Shown one piece after another: positions 36,501 through 46,231 of a stretch of 64,000 nucleotides of DNA. Below the pieces are notes generated by a model. It had not been told where the DNA came from and did not search any database. It saw nothing but the letters and a program-made list of their open reading frames with translations. The DNA lies in NCBI RefSeq assembly GCF_000003815.2, contig NC_049993.1, forward strand, positions 6,282,489-6,346,488, written 5' to 3'. The translations under genes were made by a program, and so were the position numbers. Position 1 is the stretch's first letter, and each line of letters opens with the position of its first letter. The DNA is from Branchiostoma floridae. Taxonomy: Eukaryota; Chordata; Leptocardii; Amphioxiformes; Branchiostomatidae.

Positions 36501-38167
36501 AGTCATTTCTAGTAACACCCCCGGCATGGTCGGACTGTTATGATGCTCGTGACAGTCATTTCTAGTAAACCCCCAGAATATATATTTAGACCACTGTTTG
36601 TAACACTGAATAGGTATTTGAGCCGTGTCATGGTACGGGACTTGCGGACTGGCCAGCGGAGGCACTTCATTTGCAACAGGTGGCTAACTACAGATCAAGA
36701 AGGACGAGAGGTACAGTGTATTGGTGCAAAGCAAGTGCTGCCATTGTTTACGGCTAAAGCTCTCTTCGGTCTTCGGGACGAGCACCTCTGGCTCTCCATC
36801 ATTACACGACCTCCAAGAAGCAGGTATGGCTATTCTAGGCAAGATCCCAGACGTAGTGCATTATTGCAGGCACTAGGTAGACGCAAAATTATTGCAAATG
36901 ATTCAGAAGCTTTTTAGAATCTATATTGGTAAGAGGAAAACATTTCTACCGTATAACACAGACGTTGACGCTCCTTTCGAATCATACGTTCTAGCTTTAC
37001 AAGAGTTCAGCGGGTGACGTGCTGTCTCATCACTCTGCTGTGTCAGATGGGCGCCGCCATCATTTTCCACGGCACATCTGGAGATTCCATTCTTGGTGAA
37101 TTTCGGTTGGGATGGGAGCAGCTTATCATTGGCGTGGAGTCGGGCCTTGCAGCTTTTGCTATAAGCAGCATACTCACCGCTCTCATCAAGTCCGCTGCGA
37201 AGGAAAGCAGTAAAGAACGTCATTGTTGTGGTGGAAATGATGACATAAAAAGCACAACAAGAGAGGTGGAGATTGAAGTCTGGCTCCGTGACGACTGGCA
37301 AAAAAGGAGTGTGAAAACGAAAGTTAGGACTTGTTGCCGACGCTTTTGCAGGTGAGTCGTCGTGAAGTCGTGTTTCAAAAACTTTCTATCGCCGCGTCAA
37401 TTTTTACATTGTCGTATCGGTTCCAAATATGGTGTGCTGCACTGAAGGTTGAGTTATAAGTTCAATGTAAATGTTGGGATTATTCGTCAGTCCAAAAAAG
37501 AAGGGACTGTTCATCAGCACCCAAGATCCTCACCTAAGGATAACATTGATATTCTGTCTAGATTCTTCAATTCCCTGCCCGAACAGAATATTGCTTTTTC
37601 TCTCATCGTTTTATCCATTCAAACACCAGTAAACTCCCTTCACGGAGTTGTGGACATCTGGTATGGGTCCTGGCTTTTGTCATGTGCAGTGCAGCGGCAT
37701 CTTTCGACATTTATTATGGGATAGGCTTCGAAAAACAAGAGGCTCTCAACTGGCTGGTATACATTGGAGTCGCCTTTCTACAGGTAAGTTATGATTGGAA
37801 CTGAACGATCAAACCCATACCTAACGCCCTGGGCAGAAGCATTACTAATACATTATAAACTGCTTTTGTTACATAATGCTGATTTATCTGGCATCAAACT
37901 GAAAATCTACATCATACTTATGCCCTTAGCTTCCCTTATATTGCCCTGTCTTTAAATGTGACTGTTTTTTATTTGATGTTGATTTTTTTGCTGTATATTC
38001 ACGTAACATTCACCATATAAAACAAATCGTTGCCTCCTTAGGACCTTTTGATCCTGCAGTTCATCAAGGTTATCATAATTGCTGTCGTCAACTCCCTGTG
38101 TTGCAAAAAGTACGATGAAGAAAGCTGGGTCCCTGTTTTACCATCTGAACATCCTGCAGGTAAGTGA
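18523..38167 (+). CDS. Tie-like Ig/EGF ectodomain fused to a polycystin-1-type REJ-GPS-PLAT membrane protein
   Basis: A 39-exon gene, about 2,437 aa. Exons: 18523-18607, 18807-18929, 19226-19369, 19742-20017, 20587-20765, 21812-21896, 22270-22404, 22738-22875, 23086-23226, 23457-23573, 23804-23926, 24121-24245, 24443-25103, 25489-25598, 25953-26067, 26167-26287, 26900-27026, 27363-27488, 27832-28480, 29386-29538, 29849-29932, 30175-30385, 30717-30967, 31311-31529, 31665-31810, 32087-32257, 32652-32777, 33041-33214, 33506-33781, 34112-34348, 34700-34946, 35090-35178, 35453-35668, 35927-36056, 36193-36349, 36614-36823, 36995-37351, 37630-37783, 38042-38167. All phases join. Order: signal peptide (1-28), EGF, Tie-like Ig1-Ig2-EGF3 (70-435), two EGF-CA, PKD-like region, REJ (about 977-1548), GAIN/GPS with HLT site near residue 2004, TM1, PLAT (2061-2226), TM2-TM5. 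Exon 4 lacks an AG acceptor and exon 10 has a GC donor. The last exon reads through its donor-like site to TGA at 38165; the family's TM6-TM11 half is absent. A surface or ciliary receptor role is inferred. Confidence 0.85.
20145..20521 (+). mobile_element. tRNA-headed SINE in intron 4
   Basis: A tRNA-like head with B box GGATTCAAGTCC near 20232, then the phrase TGCCCTTGGGAAAGG shared with 34505-34520, a unique body, and a 3' A-rich tail (AATAAAAAAAAATAAAAAAAA) at about 20501-20521. It is therefore a retroposed SINE on the plus strand. Confidence 0.7.
21075..21280 (+). mobile_element. possible pogo/Tigger-like DNA transposon end
   Basis: It starts CAGTGGAAGCCGCTTAATTG after a TA, which resembles pogo-type termini, followed by AATTGCAC/GTGCAATTATC motifs. 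The other end is missing, apparently cut by the LINE fragment next to it. Judged on terminal sequence only. Confidence 0.35.
21281..21715 (-). mobile_element. CR1/L2-type LINE 3' fragment in intron 5
   Basis: The minus-strand frame 21706-21392 ends in the usual LINE ORF2 C-terminus ([26 protein letters not shown]). It is followed by a 3' tail ending in TACAGA repeats at 21276-21300. An 18-bp tandem duplication (about 21640-21690) near the 5' end repeats MMYKMTN. Confidence 0.8.
23457..23926 (+). other. two calcium-binding EGF repeats (exons 10-11)
   Basis: Both start with DVDEC and carry the six-cysteine EGF pattern with a Tyr/Phe-containing core ([23 protein letters not shown]). Exon 2 near the N-terminus holds a third repeat of this kind ([12 protein letters not shown]), so the Tie-like module sits between Ca-binding EGFs. 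Confidence 0.88.
26622..26636 (+). repeat. 15-bp poly-G run
   Basis: Fifteen G residues in intron 16. The run length is likely unreliable in sequence data. Confidence 0.9.
28739..29333. mobile_element. composite foldback DNA element(s), ATTC/GAATG-rich, intron 19
   Basis: The left arm CCCCTTCACACGAGAGCACG at 28742 reappears inverted near 29175-29212 (CTCATTCCGTCTCGTGTGAAG), giving a 470-bp element near TTAA at both ends. Directly after it, 29216-29333 ends GTGTGAAGGCCCT, the end of a related second element. The interior is full of GAATG/CATTC words. It lies just 50 bp before the exon 20 acceptor. The family is not assigned. Confidence 0.65.
30465..30595 (+). repeat. dispersed repeat copy 1, with hammerhead-like core
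   Basis: The segment ends in TTGAGTAACTGCTTTTTGGC followed by a GGATGTCTAACCTTCATCGACG word that recurs at 33975-34025 (+), 47665-47765 (-) and in diverged form at 51215-51315 (-). Before it lie CTGACGA (30472-30478), a 7-bp hairpin AACTAGC-GGAT-GCTAGTT and GAAAC (from 30498), the order of a hammerhead ribozyme core. Confidence 0.6.
33975..34025 (+). repeat. dispersed repeat copy 2 (short)
   Basis: Shares about 45 bp (cgtatcttattacctggatg and the following word) with 30555-30595. It lacks the hammerhead-like part. Intron 29. Confidence 0.7.
34430..34610 (+). mobile_element. tRNA-headed SINE in intron 30
   Basis: The A-box-like GTGGCGCAACTG is followed by a degenerate B box (GGGTTAGATACGG), then the phrase TGCCCTTGGGAAAGGCACTT that is also in the SINE at 20270. 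It is a shorter and more decayed copy of the same kind of element. Confidence 0.6.
35927..36823 (+). other. PLAT (LH2) domain (exons 34-36)
   Basis: The stretch reads [19 protein letters not shown], then [30 protein letters not shown], and ends FICNRWL and [16 protein letters not shown]. This is the polycystin PLAT pattern including the exit sequence RPPRSR-FTRVQR. It lies on the cytoplasmic side between TM1 and TM2. Exon 36 runs without an intron through the internal GTACAG. Confidence 0.9.
36995..38167 (+). other. polycystin TM2-TM5 and premature C-terminus (exons 37-39)
   Basis: Hydrophobic segments include [51 protein letters not shown] and [20 protein letters not shown], with the conserved [11 protein letters not shown] entry. 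After [16 protein letters not shown] the frame reaches TGA at 38165 through an apparent donor (GCAG-GTAAGT). If that donor is used, an AG at 38293-38294 offers an exon that also stops within seven codons. No TM6-TM11 coding sequence is visible before the next gene. Confidence 0.75.
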
Positions 38168-39560
38168 AACTAGCAAATCTTACTTTTCCTTTAAATTGGT
38201 TTTTGAAATTATCCTTTAGAAAACCTGAATGATTGGCAACAAATTCAACCAGTCAGTCAGATATCTATGTCACAAGTACACCTAAGTTTCTTTAGATGTC
38301 ACTAACATATATTGACCATCCTCACAATGTTGCAGCTGTGGAATCGTCTCACAATGTTGCGGCCGTGGAATTGTCTCAAAATGTTGCGGCTGTGGAATCG
38401 TCTCACAATGTTGCGGCTGTGGAATCGTCTCATAATGCTGCAGCTGTGGAATTGTCTCAAAATGTTGCGGCTGTGGAATCGTCTCACAATGCTCTGGAAT
38501 TGTGGACACTGTAATATCAGCTCTCTGACCTGCCAAGACTACACAGATGTGCAACAAACTCTGCTGTCAGATGGTATCAACATCTCAGCTGAACAACAAA
38601 TACTCCAGTACTTTTGGTGCACATTTTGCCATACATATGGTGTGACAAAATTCTTGATAACAGATGTTCTCTTTGACAGAGAACTATATTCTCTTTGACA
38701 GAGAATCCAATAGATTAACTTTATGTTTCTCAATGTGCACATTTCTGATGATCTAGCAATGGAGACGTTTTAGTCTTTTTGAAAGTTTCAAGATGTTTGC
38801 ATAAATAAGAAGGCATTTTCTTGATGACTGTTTTTCTTTAGGGCGAAAATCAACGACATAGAACAGTCTCATACTGAACCTGTTATACAATTTCCTATTG
38901 TTTGTTGTTCGTCTTTCTTTGAATTCTGATTCATTTCAATTATTCAATCAACACAGTTGTAGTAAAGAGTTGTAATGTAGAGGTAACTTTGACATTTCCT
39001 TGATTCTTCAAGATCAACATGTACCAATAAGGTTTGACAAATAGTACTAGTATTTCAAAGCTACATGCATCAGAAATAAGACTTGTAGGCTGTACAAGGT
39101 ATTCAATATATCTACAAAATGTTTGCACTTATAAAGTGCAAAAGGACCTTGTGTAAAATCCTAGCAGCTTGGATGCTACTGTAAAACCCATGTTGGTTCA
39201 TAGCAAACAGCATTTATTCTAGGAGGCAAATTTGGGGTGCACAAAAATCCAAATACAAGCTACCAATGAAAGTGTACATGTAAATTTGATTTTCTCGCTT
39301 AGTGACACTTAATTTACACCATTAACCTCCATCTTCAATTAGGGATGTCCACTCAGCATCAGATGGCCCTTTTTTTTAGAGGAGCCACATCTTGATCATG
39401 CTAAAAGAACCTTTCACCCTTATTGATAAGAGTAGGGGTCCTTTTTGGGGTGAGTGTGTTATGCCTTATAAAGGCATAACACACTGACCCAGTTATGTGA
39501 ACAAACAAAAGTTAAACTAAAAGGTTTTAAAATAGACAGCATGTCCTAACATGCACTCCA
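38168..39560. other. intergenic stretch between the polycystin-like gene and ATPAF1
   Basis: It holds the 27-bp minisatellite at 38320-38505, a short direct repeat (TTCTCTTTGACAGAGAA) at about 38670-38704, and otherwise AT-rich sequence that should include the 3'UTRs of both convergent genes. No further polycystin exon was found on the plus strand. Confidence 0.7.
38320..38505 (+). repeat. 27-bp minisatellite, about 7 copies
   Basis: The unit is like CACAATGTTGCGGCTGTGGA plus 7 bp. Copies 2-4 and 5-7 repeat the same variant order, so an 81-bp trimer has been duplicated. Because 27 is divisible by 3, a frame stays open across it (VESSHNVAA repeats), but it is not joined in phase to the last exon upstream. 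Confidence 0.9.
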
Positions 39561-42500
39561 TCAGTCAGTCTTGTCTGGTGTCGACTGTCCCCCCAATGCT
39601 TCCAGTTCCTTGATCAAGACCATGTGGTCAAACTCTGTGGGCTTTACGGTGAAGTTGCGGACGATGCTGAACCGCTGGTCACTCCTGGCCGTATAGTACA
39701 TGGTCATCTGGTCAACAAGAAACTTAGCCTCTAGTGTGGTCTGGGAAATGAACAAAGAGCAATGCTTTATTTCAAATTTGTAAAGACACTCAAAAAATTT
39801 TAAGTCAGCTACGTTTTGACGGCAAAGCAAGAATTTAAAATAAAGAAGAGTAATGCCACACAATCAGACAATGAACTGATATCTCTAACTAAGCAAAAAC
39901 AGGAAAAATAAAAATACTTACCAGCACTTTCGTGTCCACCTCTGCCTTCATTAGTACAATGCCTGGAATGGAAAAAAGTGATATGATGTTTAACTTGTGA
40001 CTGAGTGCAAGCTGACATTATTACATTCTGGAGGAATTGATATGACAACAATGAAAGAGATCTATCTATTCAGCATATTGACATTTTCCATCATTATTAT
40101 AATAATCTTACCTTTCTCCTCTGCAAGGTCAGGGTAGTGCACCAACTGGATACAGCTGGGGGCATTCTCTTTGTGAGTCTGTCAGATTCAGAAAAGTCAA
40201 AGAAATTTAAAGATAGGCTTTATTTCTGTCCTTATTGTTGAAATCCAAGTTGCTGTCTTTGATTGGTGTCTTTGATTATCATCATCATCATCAGTTGGCT
40301 GCAGCGCAGGGGACTGCAAGCTTCTTCCAGTTCAGTCTATCGGCAGTGAGATAACAAGACATTTAATATGTAATGCATCTAATCATTAGGGTTGAAATCT
40401 AAGTTACTTTATATCTATTTATTGAGTCACTCTGCTTACCTGGAAGTTGATGAGGGGAGTGAAGTGGCACTCTTGGCCTGAGAACTGTAGCAGGAAGAAC
40501 TCATATCCCTGCTCCCTTGGCATGGGCAGCAGAAACTGGGGAAGGAAATGGGCAGTCAGATGACAAAAACAGAATAAAAAATACAACATATGAAGTAATT
40601 TTTGTAACAAAGGACATCCAAAGAAAATGTAGCTGCATTTGCTGATCTCTATTCATTTGTATGTGAGGCAGAGATGACATAAAAATCTGGAATTGGGGAG
40701 AACCCCATGTGAGCCTCTTGCCTTCTTCACTTACCGTTGGGCACATGTTTGTCCTGGCATTCAGCACAGCATACGTGTCTTTCTGCAAAATAGGTCAATT
40801 CAAAGAGTTAATGGTGAACAAAATTAACTGTGCAAATTGATAGGATATATATAAAAGAATCATTTCTCTCCTGTACCAAAAAGTTATTTAAAAGGCCCAC
40901 TTGAATTTTGCTCTTTCCCTTTGCTGTGGGCTCAACTCTATATCAAACATTACATCAGTTAATGCAGGGATCACCAGGGTAAGGGTTATGATAACTTACG
41001 GGGATGACAGCACACAGAGCATCCTTCTGGGCATGGTAGTCTGTCCAGATCTGCAGGGGAAGAAATAGTTGAGTCTTGGCCTCTTCAAGATCATCACTTC
41101 TCTGTACACATTTCACAACTGTTACAGTATTTGTGAGCATTATGGTTACTGTGTTGGATTCTATCTTTATCTTGTACTTGTGCTGCAGTCTACAGTCCAT
41201 AGGCCATCCCAATTTATTTCCTTTGTTCTTATACATTTCAAAGTAAAAAAAAAACCTCTCAATTTATGTCAAGACAAATACAAAATGCTTCCTGACCTTG
41301 GCTATCTCCTCTGCTGTCTTGTCCTGGATTAGATCAGTTCTTAGCACAGCGTCCAGCTTCTGTATAGATAAGACAGATGATAAGACAGATGATATCATAA
41401 ATTGACAGACAGATATAACAATCATTCCATATATTTAGCCAACAAAATTAGCATGCCTAATATTACTAATAAATTTATAATATGCATCAAATCATGTCAT
41501 AAGTTGAGTATTAGTATGTTGAGATGACAGACTTAAGGATGTAAGGCTGGGGAAATCAGGTGGTTTTACAGGTGGTTCTACAGGTGTTCTTTACGGGTGG
41601 TTTTACAGGTGGTTTTACAGGTGTACCTTGGCACCTGCCATGGAGAAGCTGCCACGAGATGATCCTGTATCCTGCTGTGCATTCTGGGAAAACCGTGGAT
41701 TGCTGCCCATCCAGTTCATCTACAGGGAAGAAGCAAAAATGATAATGTAATGCTTGATTGTTATGTTTTCTTAAACATATCTAAATTCAGGTCCTAGTCA
41801 CTTGTGGCATACAATAATGTACACATGGACCATCTGATCAGTATTTTGGTAAAATTGTAATTGATATCAGCCCTACAGCTTTCACTATGGCCCCCTTGCT
41901 ATGTCTAAACAGTCAGTCCTATATGAGTCACATATGGCACATCTGTAACAGTATAAGATGACTAAGGTTTATTGCATAGTTTCTTTCTCTGGATCTGCTT
42001 TTTTTGCATCAGTGCCATAATGCATTTTACTAATTAATATGACTGTGATAAAAACAATTGAATTAATTCAGAAGATTCCCGTACCTGCTCCTTGATGGCT
42101 TCCTTGTTGGCTGCAGAATCTGCACGCTTCTTCTGTTGTCTGTCCCTTTTCTCTTGCACAAATGCCTCATACTCCCCTGGGTTTTCTCTACAAAATACAA
42201 TATGAGATGAAGGTATCTACTAGTTCAATGATTGTATATGTATTATTTACTAATTGTGCATGACAAGTGCATAGCAGCTTCAGTCAACATACTTCAAATG
42301 AATACACAACACTCATCATTTTGAACTGGAAAGTCATTTCTAGAATAATCATATTATCAGCCTCAACACAAACTAACATGACTACCAGTTTCACAGTATT
42401 CATGAATATTGGCATTTACCTGGGCATGTCCAAATTATTTACTGTACAGTGAACTCTTGGTGGTAAAGTGAAGAAGAGCATACTAGTACATGTATATAGC

Positions 42501-45500
42501 TACTGTAATCTTGTGTCTTAACTTCTGAGATGTTGCGTTGACACAGCAAGACGAATCTACTTCACTCGTAGAAAAGATCTGAAGACACATTTTTCAACAC
42601 AACAAATTGAACAATGGACACTGCTCGAAAATGCAGATTTCCGCTGTGCAAATCCGTGTACACATGCAAGTAAATCCAGAGTTTCCACGGGTTTCAACGG
42701 GTGCCCACTGTGCGAACGTGACGTGCCCCTACATGGGGCACCTGTGCAAATCCGAGTAAACGGACCACTCGCGTGTGCATAACGTGCCCTCTATGAGGAA
42801 ACCTGTGTGCGCGAACCGTGCAATCTTAGTACACGTGTGCGTACGTGTGGAAACTAGCGACGTTTGCTTTTGTGTGAGAATGACGGATGCATAAATTAGC
42901 GGTTAATTATCACCTAATTATCTCCCCGGGCCTCGACTGCGCCACAATTACCCTTTGTTATTGATAGCAGCGTCATTTTCACTGCCCCGGCCCTTCCCAG
43001 CCCAAAAATTACCCTCCCAGCTTCCCCCTTCCCCTGTATATAAATTATAGTGTGTTTGTTTTATTCTTTCTAGATGTGAATTAACTTTCGTTGTTTTTGC
43101 AGTTTTAAGTATTATTTGAGAGTTGACTGCTCCTGATGCGTTCCTCCATATGTACTGGCTGTCGATCCTTTGGCTCCCATAGGTTGGTCGGTCCGACACC
43201 AGTACTTTTGGGTTTTATTCGCAGTCTCAACATTTTGAGTTCACTCTACTGTGCTGGTTGATGACATAAAACTCCCGTAGGTCTCTGGATTTCAGCATTC
43301 CTGCTCTCATCCGTACACCTCCAGCTCCTCCACACAAAAAGTTGCTAGTCCAGAGCCTATACATTTACACAGCCGCAGCAGATTTTCTAAGCGTGAACAT
43401 GCAAGTTCGTAACGGTGGTATCCGATCCATCGTGAGACGTGTAGAGACGGAGACGAAGGAGCTCCAAATCACCTAATCGGCAGCTACGACGAAGAGCTAA
43501 CAGGGTGCGTCAGCCGACCCGGCCCGGGCGGCGAGAAACATCGCACCGACAAAGGGCCAACCCGACCCTCGGTGGTCGGGAGGCCAGATGTTGCTCTATA
43601 AAGCAGAATTTGGTCCCGAGGCGTCGGCAGTAAAATTCAATTCCATGGCGAGATAGTGTCCAGTCTTGACGTAGAATCATTTGCAAGCTTTCATAAAGTT
43701 CACCGCGCTGTCAGTCGTGCGATCAAATACTTCAAGCTATCGGGGTCGGAGCAGCGTGAAACCACTCTGAATGAAATGAGTCAAGATCTGAAATGACAAC
43801 TGTGAGTTTTGAAAATGGAGACACGTGTGCTGATTGGTCCTCATTCCCAAACACCCATCTCGTGTGTGAAATGCGATTGGCTGCATCGGATGGGTATTTT
43901 GAATACAGACACAATAAGTCGTTGTATATACTATTTGTGTGTATACGGCAAACTCCTTCCAAAGCAAATTTCCTCACCCGGCAAACCTAAGTCAACGTTG
44001 AGAATCGCGATGGAGGCTATAGGACACGCGCGTCGGAATACCGTGTTTTCAAGCTTAGACAAAACACTGACATGTGTATTGGGGGAGGGGAGCTTGTGGC
44101 AGTCCAGTAGTTAACTTTCGTGCTTTTTAACTTGCTTATTTACCTCTAACGGACCGTATTTCACATTAGTAACAGAAATTTGATTAGCTCATGCAACTTA
44201 GAGCTTCTGTACAATTGCTATGAAATATCTGAGCATCTGAGAAATGTTACTAGCACACGTATTCGCGATCGGCTCAATATTCGACAAAACTCAAGCCAGG
44301 CAGACAATCTCCCTATCGATATCAAACAAAAACTACACTGTTTGTAAAAGTGAAATATGCGAAGATTGAAGTTCTCCATAACATTATTAGCTTTGTAATA
44401 TTTTGAATCGATTTTTACGACAAACAAGGAGTCAATGTAATGCAAATCCAACATGGCGCCGGAATTATGCAGCGTTCTTATAAACAAAGCCGCGCCGACC
44501 GACCAAAGAACAACACTTCCAATCTATGTATTGATAGGCGTCGAGTTTAAAGCCTCCTTCCAAGTTGGCTGGGGAACATATACATTGCCATTGATCATTT
44601 GTTATAAAGCTTTGTCCGTTCTATTTATGCTGTTTCTTCGAATACACGAATCACATACATTTGAGATCAGTAGTCTTTGTCCCGCGTTCCCGCTTGACTG
44701 ACAAATTACTGCAACCTATAAATCACTGTATTTGTTAGCCCAAAACAAATAAAACAAGTTCTTTCTGTGATTATTTGCGACCTCTATGTTAGTCTTGTAC
44801 ATATTCTGTAACAGTGGTGTTCAAGGACTGCTAAACCGAAGACGCCTAACGGCTTAAGCCTTTATGGCCGAACGGTTTGCACGTTCGATTTGTGATCCGG
44901 CTGCCCGGGTTCGGCGCGGGTTCGAATCCCGGGAGTCGGGGTGTTGTTTCTTTCTGTTCTTACTCGCCCCTCTGGTTGTTTCATTGGTTCCCACGCCGGC
45001 CCTGTGATTAACAGGCTAGTATGTGCCACACAGGGATGTCGATCTCGGAGATTCGAGGACGAATCTTGAAAAGAAAAGGGGGAGTAGTGTAACAGTGGTG
45101 TTCAAGGACTGCTAAACCGAAGACGCCTAACGGCTTAAGCCTTTATGGCCGAACGGTTTGCACGTTCGATTTGTGATCCGGCTGCCCGGGTTCGGCGCGG
45201 GTTCGAATCCCGGGAGTCGGGGTGTTGTTTCTTTCTGTTCTTACTCGCCCTCTGGTTGTTTCAATTCCACGAATTAATACGTAGAAAGAAAAACATCTCT
45301 TCTTAGGTTTGAGCTTTTACGTAGATGACAACTAACTCAATACACATATACATTTAATGTCGCATAGAAAACATTTCATATGAAGTAAAAGACATTGGGC
45401 ACACTCCGTTGAAATCTAATTTTTTTGCTTCTATAGTGTAACTCTTACATGCAATCTGTATATCTAGGTAACGTAGTTGGTTGAGTTTCGTATATACGGC

Positions 45501-46231
45501 ACGATTTTGGTCACTATAGGGGGATTGCAATGCGTTGCCCGCCCTAACCCGGGAGCCTCAGCTCCCCCCCCTACTTTTGCCCCTCGCGGGGTCATTTGGG
45601 GGTATCCTATGCAGATGCAGATGCGTACTGTTGGCGTCGGTTTCATTATTGACTTTCCCGCAAGTACAGACCGAAATGTGGCAAGGGTTTAAGGGATTTT
45701 TAATTGACAATTCACCAAACTGAATTATCAGAAATTTCTCAGCTCTCCATTGTTAACGATAATTGTGAAACACGGGAAGTGTACAACAGTGGGGCGCGTT
45801 GACTCTTCGCGTGCCCTATCGTGCGCACAGGTTTTCATTGTAGGGGCACGCGGGAACAGGCAGTCCGTGGAAACCCGTGCCCACGGTGAGAACACGTCAG
45901 GTTCCACCATCGTGCACAATGTTGGGAACTCGTGGAAATCTGCTTTTTCATGCAGTGGGAATTTGGGTCAAAGTCAAATTGCGTGGCGACTTGGGGCTGA
46001 GCCATGCCATGCCCCCCTCCCCAACTGAGGTACCTACTTTCTGAACTCGTCGATCTTGTTTTTGTACTTTGAGAAGAAAGGATTTTCTTGTAAATCAGCC
46101 TCCCTCTCTCCGCTGCAAGCACATGAGCAGGTCTGCAAGGCTCGGAACGGGGTGCCGCCCGTAGCAAAGGCCTGAAGCGGCAAAAATGTTCGCCGCCAAG
46201 TCAGACGACAAAATCGCATGGGCGCCGCCAT
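39561..46231 (-). CDS. ATPAF1: ATP synthase mitochondrial F1 complex assembly factor 1
   Basis: Assembly chaperone that binds free F1 beta subunit in the mitochondrial matrix (family knowledge; yeast Atp11). Ten exons on the minus strand: 46231-46038, 42187-42085, 41719-41627, 41359-41297, 41050-41000, 40782-40735, 40535-40440, 40178-40112, 39962-39922, 39740-39561, total 311 aa, close to the human 328. Recognisable blocks: [20 protein letters not shown] at the end of exon 1, [56 protein letters not shown] and [13 protein letters not shown]. The start is the Met after AAGAGCAAG; its first 40 residues are Arg/Leu/Phe-rich with no acid, as expected for a mitochondrial presequence. The 3.85-kb intron 1 is mostly a CACTA-like transposon. 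Head-to-head with SLC35A3. Confidence 0.93.
42619..45957. mobile_element. CACTA/EnSpm-like DNA transposon in ATPAF1 intron 1
   Basis: The ends are CACTGCTCGAAAATGCAGAT on the left and the reverse of CACTGCATGAAAAAGCAGAT on the right. They are flanked by GGA at 42616-42618 and 45958-45960. Beyond the first 25 bp the arms stay similar for about 150 bp with repeated words such as CGTGCCCCTAC and GTGCGAACGTG, like CACTA subterminal repeats. CACT ends and 3-bp duplications define that superfamily. About 3.3 kb inside holds no transposase frame that I can recognise, so it is probably non-autonomous. It contains the LTR element at 44807-45263. Confidence 0.6.
44807..45263 (+). mobile_element. TRIM-like miniature LTR retrotransposon with tRNA-like LTRs
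   Basis: Two direct repeats, 44807-44983 and 45088-45263, differ by one base in a C run. Each begins TGTAACA and ends TGTTTCA. A 4-bp ATTC lies on both sides (44803-44806, 45264-45267). The internal part is only 104 bp: it starts TTGGTTCCCACG, where a primer-binding site would be, and ends with a purine tract (GAAAAGAAAAGGGGGAG) directly before the 3' LTR. Each LTR contains an A box (TGGCCGAACGG), a variable-arm-like GCCCGGGTTCGGC and a B box (GGGTTCGAATCCCGG), like a class II tRNA without an acceptor stem. No coding sequence; it would need help from a full-length relative. Confidence 0.78.

Noticed and set aside
37449-37724. Plus-strand frame overlapping exon 38 of the chimeric gene
   Set aside because: A different frame from the conserved TM4 reading; the exon at 37630-37783 explains the sequence.
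38296-38514. Small protein with VESSHNVAA repeats
   Set aside because: It follows the 27-bp tandem repeat only, and the preceding acceptor would join the upstream gene in another phase that stops after a few codons.
44862-44941. tRNA-Ser/Leu gene
   Set aside because: The variable-arm and T-arm look good but the acceptor strands do not pair and the sequence lies inside a repeated LTR.
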